DNA of 18,107 nt from Bdellovibrionales bacterium (GTDB lineage Bacteria; Bdellovibrionota; UBA1018): assembly GCA_018968995.1 (NCBI GenBank), contig JAGWZD010000009.1:1-18107 (forward strand). Direction: 5' to 3'. Positions 14,407 to 18,107 of the stretch are shown in pieces (position 1 is the first letter of the stretch; each line of letters begins with the position of its first letter). The notes under the pieces are model-generated. The model worked only from the letters and a program-made list of their open reading frames with translations, was not told where the DNA came from and did no database searches. The position numbers were made by a program, and so were the translations under genes.

Positions 14407-15648
14407 ATGAGACATTCTCTGACTCTGTTGTCCCTGTTGCTCGGCTTGGCTTTTCCGGCTCTTTGCCGGGCGGAGGCGCAGGAGGTCGCCAGAGTGCTGG
14501 GACGGATTCGATCCATGCCCGTTCAGCCTCCTTATACCTTTTCAGCCGCTGAAAGGATCGTTGTGGGCCTTCCCCAAGATCGCCTGAGTCGGTTTTTTCG
14601 GGAGTCACTGGAACTCGAAGCGGATCAGCGGGGCTACTTTACACAGGTGCCCGAATACCGGGTTCGCTTTGCTCTTGAAACGATCCGTGCTCACTTTGCC
14701 CCTAAGTCCAATTACGAGGCCTTACGCGCGGCCATCGCTTCGCGCACCCAACAGCCAGGGCTAGTTTTTGAGATCAATTGGAAAGCTCCTCTCTCTTTTG
14801 ATGCCATACAAGCTGCGACTCTGAACCGACAGATCGCCCTGTCGCCCTCGAAATGGACCCCTTCGCTACTTTCATGGGCGGAACTTCCAAAGACCGAACA
14901 AGAATTCAAAGCCTCGCTCGAACTTCAGCTCAATGAGCAATACTTGTCGAATACTCGAAGTCGCGTCCTTCAAGAGATTTTGGCAGAGACAACGCCCAAC
15001 TGCCTCAAGAGTGTTGCTAGCCCCTCCTTGAGAGACCTTAACGAGGAATTCGAGTCCACTCGTGAAAAATGGGTGAGGCAAAAAACAGGAATCGATTTCA
15101 TCACTGTCAAATGGAGTTCAAGTGAAGCCGCTGCTGAGTTTCTCACTCGAGCCAACCTGGTTCAAACTGAGACTCTTGCCCAATTTCAGCCTGCCGCCAG
15201 CGGCGCCAAGCGCTCGGAGTGGAACCAGCTCCGTGCAAGTTTAATCGAAAAGCTCAAGGCGTTATCTCCAAAAGCTACATGGACCCATCAGCGAATTTTA
15301 TGGCCTCTAAAAAACCCTACAGACTTACAAAGCCTCGACTCGCGTCAACTGAACTACGCCTTAACGGCTCCTCTAGGATCAGTACTCCTTCCAGCCGTTG
15401 TGGAGGGAAAAGAAATTTGGATTGTGAGTGGAGAAAGCCGAGAACCCCAAGAGCAGCTCACCCTGAAAGATCCAGAGGTTCAAGATGCAGTTCGTAGAGC
15501 TGTACAACAGCGACTACTTGCGGGCTGTGCGCAGAACTGGTTCACCGAATTTACAAAGTCCCGAATCGTCATTCGCGATGGCGGAGAAATTTCAAGTGAC
15601 GAACGCGATCAGTTCTTTAAAGCCCTCGGACAGAGGGGAGCCCTATGA
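14407..15648 (+). CDS. Secreted protein, possibly SurA/parvulin-like chaperone
   Basis: A 413-residue protein with a clear signal peptide ('SLTLLSLLLGLAFPALCRA', cleavage near 22), so periplasmic. The body is hydrophilic and helix-rich. The C-terminal part has a degenerate parvulin-like rhythm: 'RQLNYALTAPLGSVLLPAVVEGKEIWIVSGESRE' read in pieces, then 'LKDPEVQDAVRRAVQQRLL', resembling the end of SurA-type peptidyl-prolyl isomerases and their closing helix. No convincing catalytic parvulin motif was seen. An in-frame stop at 14392 fixes the start, but no Shine-Dalgarno precedes it. The end overlaps the next gene, a probable outer-membrane beta-barrel, by 4 nt (ATGA), which fits an envelope chaperone for that protein. 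The SurA link is weak, and an unknown periplasmic protein is the safe reading. Confidence 0.7.
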   Translation: MRHSLTLLSLLLGLAFPALCRAEAQEVARVLGRIRSMPVQPPYTFSAAERIVVGLPQDRLSRFFRESLELEADQRGYFTQVPEYRVRFALETIRAHFAPKSNYEALRAAIASRTQQPGLVFEINWKAPLSFDAIQAATLNRQIALSPSKWTPSLLSWAELPKTEQEFKASLELQLNEQYLSNTRSRVLQEILAETTPNCLKSVASPSLRDLNEEFESTREKWVRQKTGIDFITVKWSSSEAAAEFLTRANLVQTETLAQFQPAASGAKRSEWNQLRASLIEKLKALSPKATWTHQRILWPLKNPTDLQSLDSRQLNYALTAPLGSVLLPAVVEGKEIWIVSGESREPQEQLTLKDPEVQDAVRRAVQQRLLAGCAQNWFTEFTKSRIVIRDGGEISSDERDQFFKALGQRGAL

Positions 15649-16760
15649 AGACTCTTCTCAAGTTTTTAGTTTTCCCGTTCCTCTCGGTGGCCTTTTTTGT
15701 CACCAGCGCCGCATGGGCTGAAGAGGGTTCCATTTTCTACCGCTTTCCAGAGCTGCACAACCCCAATCCAGTTGCAGGCCGGCTCTTTCTTCAGCCCATC
15801 GGAGACCACGATGACCAAGTCATCGACGGCATCCGAATCGATGCTTGGGGAAACTCCTATAGTGAGTACAACCGCAAATTCCATGATGGACAATATGGAC
15901 GAGGCACAGAAGTTCATCCGAACGAGACTGGAATCCCATTGCCAGACCTCCTTTATATGAACGGAAACAGCGTTCAAGTCACTATTGCTAAAGGATTCCG
16001 AGTTAAGGGTCTAAAAATTGAGGGCGGAGCGATCGTCCGCTCTTATGTAGATCGCGGCAAGGATGCCGAAATGGAAGTTTTCCTGGCCTGGTTTCACAAA
16101 GTGGAGGGCAACAGCCCCCAGTACATTCCATTGCCTGATCAAGACCGCAGCGGCGTTGTTGGAGACCAAAAAACGGTCGTTATCGGGGAGGCAGGGCAAG
16201 TTTATATTACCAACGCCGACCTTTACGCCAAAGTTCAGCTTCTGGAAGAGAAACAGTTCATCCCAAACGTATCGGTGAAGCTTGTCACTCGCCTTCCTCT
16301 TTCAGGGCGGCCATTTGATACTTTCGGCACCGGTTCAAGCCTAGGAGTTTCTAAGGAAATTTACAGCTGGTTGACCCTGATCGGTGCTGCCTCGATTGCC
16401 TATCAAAACATCGATAAAGCTGATTTTAATGCCCAAAATATTCGAATCTATCCTTGGTCGACCAATCTGTTCGGAGGGGTTGTTGTCGACCCCGGAGCCA
16501 AAGGAGGCTTTTACCTGACAGCAGGGTTTCGCTTCAGTACGGTTCGAGTGTCTTATGCAACGAACCCCAGCGCTGTCTCGGCAGCAAAAGTGATTCATGC
16601 GAGTCTGAACTACCGCGATGCCCAGGGTCGTTATGAGGCCTATATTTTTGCTAATGAAGAAGTGCCTCATTTTGACCAAAATCTTGAACCAGACTTCTTA
16701 TTTGGGGTCGGTTTTAGCTACTACGGTAAGACCGAAAAAAAGCTCGAGCGACACGAGTAA
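15645..16760 (+). CDS. Probable outer-membrane beta-barrel protein, DUF3187-like
   Basis: A 371-residue exported protein. The signal peptide covers about 1-25 ('FLSVAFFVTSAAWAEE', cleavage after AWA). The mature part is rich in alternating aromatic/polar strands with Gly-Asp turns: 'QVTIAKGFRVKGLKIEGGAIVRSYV', 'VSVKLVTRLPLSG', 'GGFYLTAGFRFSTVRVSYA', 'HASLNYRDAQGRYEAYIFA', ending near 'FLFGVGFSYYG'. This is the pattern of an outer-membrane barrel, and 'DGIRIDAWGNSYSEYN' near the start recalls DUF3187 proteins. The last strand is followed by a charged tail, so the canonical C-terminal aromatic is missing. It starts inside the upstream gene by an ATGA overlap. Function is unknown; a barrel is likely, the family name less so. 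Confidence 0.75.
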   Translation: MKTLLKFLVFPFLSVAFFVTSAAWAEEGSIFYRFPELHNPNPVAGRLFLQPIGDHDDQVIDGIRIDAWGNSYSEYNRKFHDGQYGRGTEVHPNETGIPLPDLLYMNGNSVQVTIAKGFRVKGLKIEGGAIVRSYVDRGKDAEMEVFLAWFHKVEGNSPQYIPLPDQDRSGVVGDQKTVVIGEAGQVYITNADLYAKVQLLEEKQFIPNVSVKLVTRLPLSGRPFDTFGTGSSLGVSKEIYSWLTLIGAASIAYQNIDKADFNAQNIRIYPWSTNLFGGVVVDPGAKGGFYLTAGFRFSTVRVSYATNPSAVSAAKVIHASLNYRDAQGRYEAYIFANEEVPHFDQNLEPDFLFGVGFSYYGKTEKKLERHE

Positions 16761-16812
16761 AAAGCACTCTCCAGGCATTGATTCAAACCGAGGGTCCAGT
16801 TACGTTGGTCGC

Positions 16813-17376
16813 ATGTCCAAACGCCTTCTGTGGATGGATCTCGAAATGACTGGCCTTGACGACCAAAAGGATCAAATCCTAGAGGTGGCGGCCATCGTCA
16901 CCGACCTGGAACTCAAACCCATCGAAGAGTTCCATCGAATCGTATTTCAGCCGCCTGAAGTGCTGGCCGCGATGAATGACTGGTGCAAGAAAACCCACGG
17001 CGAAAGCGGTCTCACCGCAGCCTGTGCCACGGGAACTCCGCTTGTGGAAGTGGAACGCGAGCTACTGCAACTCCTTGGACGGCACTATTCGGCCAACGAC
17101 CGGCCCGTTCTTTGCGGTAATTCGATTGGTAACGATCGACGATTCATCGATCGCTATTGCCACGATTTCTCAAAACGGCTTCATTATCGAATGATTGACG
17201 TGAGCTCTTTCAAGGAAATTTATCGAGAACGTTGGGGCATTGAGTTTAAGAAAAAAAACAGCCACCGCGCAGTCGATGATATTTTAGAGTCTATTCGCGA
17301 GCTTGAACACTACCTTTCTTTTGTCAAAATGCCCCCAAGTGCGGGCAAGGCTGAAACGGAAGAACAATTCGTATGA
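16813..17376 (+). CDS. orn: Oligoribonuclease (DEDDh 3'-5' exoribonuclease)
   Basis: Cytoplasmic exonuclease that degrades di- to pentaribonucleotides, including pGpG from cyclic-di-GMP turnover. It has 187 residues, standard length. Catalytic motifs: ExoI 'MDLEMTG' with D9 and E11; ExoII 'GNSIGNDRRF' with D108; ExoIII 'HRAVDDILESI' with H151 and D156. The family motif 'HYRMIDVSSFKEI' is present. The ATG at 16813 gives the normal N-terminus 'MSKRLLWMDLEMTGL'; the open frame extends upstream into the previous gene but is not coding there. It lies 52 nt after the beta-barrel gene and overlaps the deaminase gene by 4 nt (ATGA). A pairing with a pyrimidine nucleotide deaminase suggests a small nucleotide-recycling unit. 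High certainty. Confidence 0.96.
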   Translation: MSKRLLWMDLEMTGLDDQKDQILEVAAIVTDLELKPIEEFHRIVFQPPEVLAAMNDWCKKTHGESGLTAACATGTPLVEVERELLQLLGRHYSANDRPVLCGNSIGNDRRFIDRYCHDFSKRLHYRMIDVSSFKEIYRERWGIEFKKKNSHRAVDDILESIRELEHYLSFVKMPPSAGKAETEEQFV

Positions 17377-17810
17377 CCGAATCTTTCCTTGTCGAGCGTC
17401 CCTCTTTTGAAAGCATTTATCTCACACTCGCTCGAACTCTCTCGGCTCGCTCGACCTGCAAGCGATTGCAAGTGGGCACCGTGATCACAACAACGGATTA
17501 CAGAAAAGTTTTAGCGGTCGGCTATAACGGAAACGCCACCGGACTTCATAATGGGTGCGACCGAGAAGAGCCCGGTAACTGTGGATGCCTTCACTCTGAA
17601 GAGAATGCGGTGATCAATTGCGACGCTCCCAGAGCAACAGAGAAAGTTGCCTTTGTCACTCATCTTCCCTGTGTCGCCTGCGCTAAAAGACTCATCAACC
17701 TCGGAAATGTACGAAAGATCTTTTACTGCCATGATTATCGAGTAAGAGACTCTATCCAAATTCTCAAATCGGTTGGAATTGAGGTACATCAGTTGGAACT
17801 CCCACGGTAA
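17373..17810 (+). CDS. dCMP deaminase family protein (ComEB-like)
   Basis: A zinc-dependent cytidine/deoxycytidylate deaminase of 145 residues, expected to convert dCMP to dUMP for thymidylate synthesis. The zinc ligands are visible: H74 and catalytic E76 in 'GCLHSEENAV', and C100 and C103 in 'LPCVACAKRL'. The N-terminal 'CKRLQVGTVI' and 'VLAVGYNGNATGLHNGCD' are typical of the dCMP deaminase group. 'C-x-C' pairs near 70-72 may carry a second metal site as in ComEB. It starts in an ATGA overlap with orn and its stop overlaps the next start (TAATG). Substrate choice between dCMP and another nucleotide cannot be settled from sequence, but dCMP is the usual one. Confidence 0.92.
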   Translation: MTESFLVERPSFESIYLTLARTLSARSTCKRLQVGTVITTTDYRKVLAVGYNGNATGLHNGCDREEPGNCGCLHSEENAVINCDAPRATEKVAFVTHLPCVACAKRLINLGNVRKIFYCHDYRVRDSIQILKSVGIEVHQLELPR

Positions 17811-18107
17811 TGATTTACACCCTTGCGAGATTCATGCGCCGCAAAGCGGGCATTCTTACTCTCATATTAGCAGCGACCGCATGCTCTCATCTGACCAAAG
17901 ATGATCAAAAATCTGAGTTCAATGTCGCGCGCCAACCTCTGACGCACGCCGAGGCTCAACTCAGAAGCCGTCAAATTTCGCGGGTGCGGTACGGACTATG
18001 GTTTGCCTTGAATGGCAGCTATCCTGATTTCGAGGGGCGAACCGTTGTTCAGTTTTATTGGAAGCCCGAAAAGCAAAGCGTTGGCAATTCGCCTTTTCTT
18101 GATTTTA
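17810..18107 (+). CDS. M1-family aminopeptidase lipoprotein, N-terminal part (runs off right edge)
   Basis: Only the first 99 codons are in the window. The N-terminus is a lipoprotein-like signal: basic 'RFMRRK', hydrophobic 'AGILTLILAATA', then Cys25 in an imperfect lipobox 'ATAC'. The next part, 'LTHAEAQLRSRQISRVRYGLW', strongly resembles the opening of M1 metallopeptidases of the aminopeptidase N type, where an AEAxxR helix leads into the first beta-strand of the N-terminal domain. It continues with 'GRTVVQFYW'. The zinc motif HExxH lies far beyond the edge. It overlaps the deaminase stop by one nucleotide (TAATG). The family call rests on a short stretch and is moderately sure; a lipidated, envelope-bound location would set it apart from the cytoplasmic PepN. 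Confidence 0.6.
   Translation, partial: MIYTLARFMRRKAGILTLILAATACSHLTKDDQKSEFNVARQPLTHAEAQLRSRQISRVRYGLWFALNGSYPDFEGRTVVQFYWKPEKQSVGNSPFLDF

Noticed and set aside
16761..16812. Possible separate promoter for orn (TTGATT ... TACGTT)
   Set aside because: The -10 matches only 3/6 and the gap is short; read-through from the upstream gene is the simpler view.
1..18107. CRISPR array, tRNA, rRNA, insertion sequence or phage remnant
   Set aside because: No regularly spaced repeats, cloverleaf-like sequence, transposase, integrase or terminal inverted repeats were seen on either strand.

Overview
The window comes from a Gram-negative bacterium. It encodes an outer-membrane secretin, a probable outer-membrane beta-barrel protein, a lipoprotein and an oligoribonuclease. 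Its elongation factor G belongs to the spd/mitochondrial EFG1 type known from spirochaetes, planctomycetes and delta-proteobacteria. Together with the pseudopilin set, this suggests a former 'delta-proteobacterium', perhaps a Bdellovibrionota-like lineage. The taxonomic placement is inference; there is no rRNA gene in the window.

Region 1 (1-7428) is a type II secretion / MSHA-like type IV pilus locus built around a divergent promoter region at about 5283-5482. The leftward operon carries five prepilin-type genes in a row (one major-pilin-like, four GspG-like), then a GspF platform protein and the start of a GspE ATPase that runs off the left edge. The rightward arm carries a short GspC/PilP-like protein and a compact secretin. 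No gene for a GspL/M-type assembly protein or a prepilin peptidase lies inside the window. Two of the GspG-like pseudopilins carry extra C-terminal domains of about 100 residues that look like beta-sandwiches. One pseudopilin has Asp in place of the conserved Glu5, and another lacks an acidic residue there altogether. This is the most unusual part of the window.

Region 2 (7447-10681) follows the secretin by 18 bp on the same strand. It holds a GT4 glycosyltransferase and an overlapping amylo-alpha-1,6-glucosidase-like enzyme, a pair that suggests synthesis and trimming of a glucan or glycoside.

Region 3 (10650-14136, minus strand) holds elongation factor G with its own promoter candidate and Shine-Dalgarno. 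Downstream of it are a small anchored protein of unknown function and an HTTM-type multi-pass membrane protein that overlap by 4 nt. The HTTM gene converges with, and overlaps, the debranching-enzyme gene.

Region 4 (14407-18107, plus strand) is a tight run of genes: a secreted SurA-like protein, a probable beta-barrel outer-membrane protein, oligoribonuclease, a dCMP-deaminase-family enzyme and the start of an M1-family aminopeptidase lipoprotein cut by the right edge. Most junctions overlap by 1-4 nt. The first two genes act in the envelope and the next two in nucleotide turnover.

No tRNA, rRNA, CRISPR array, insertion sequence or convincing intrinsic terminator was seen. The only non-coding stretches above 90 bp are 703-796, 5283-5482 and 14137-14406; none exceeds 300 bp.
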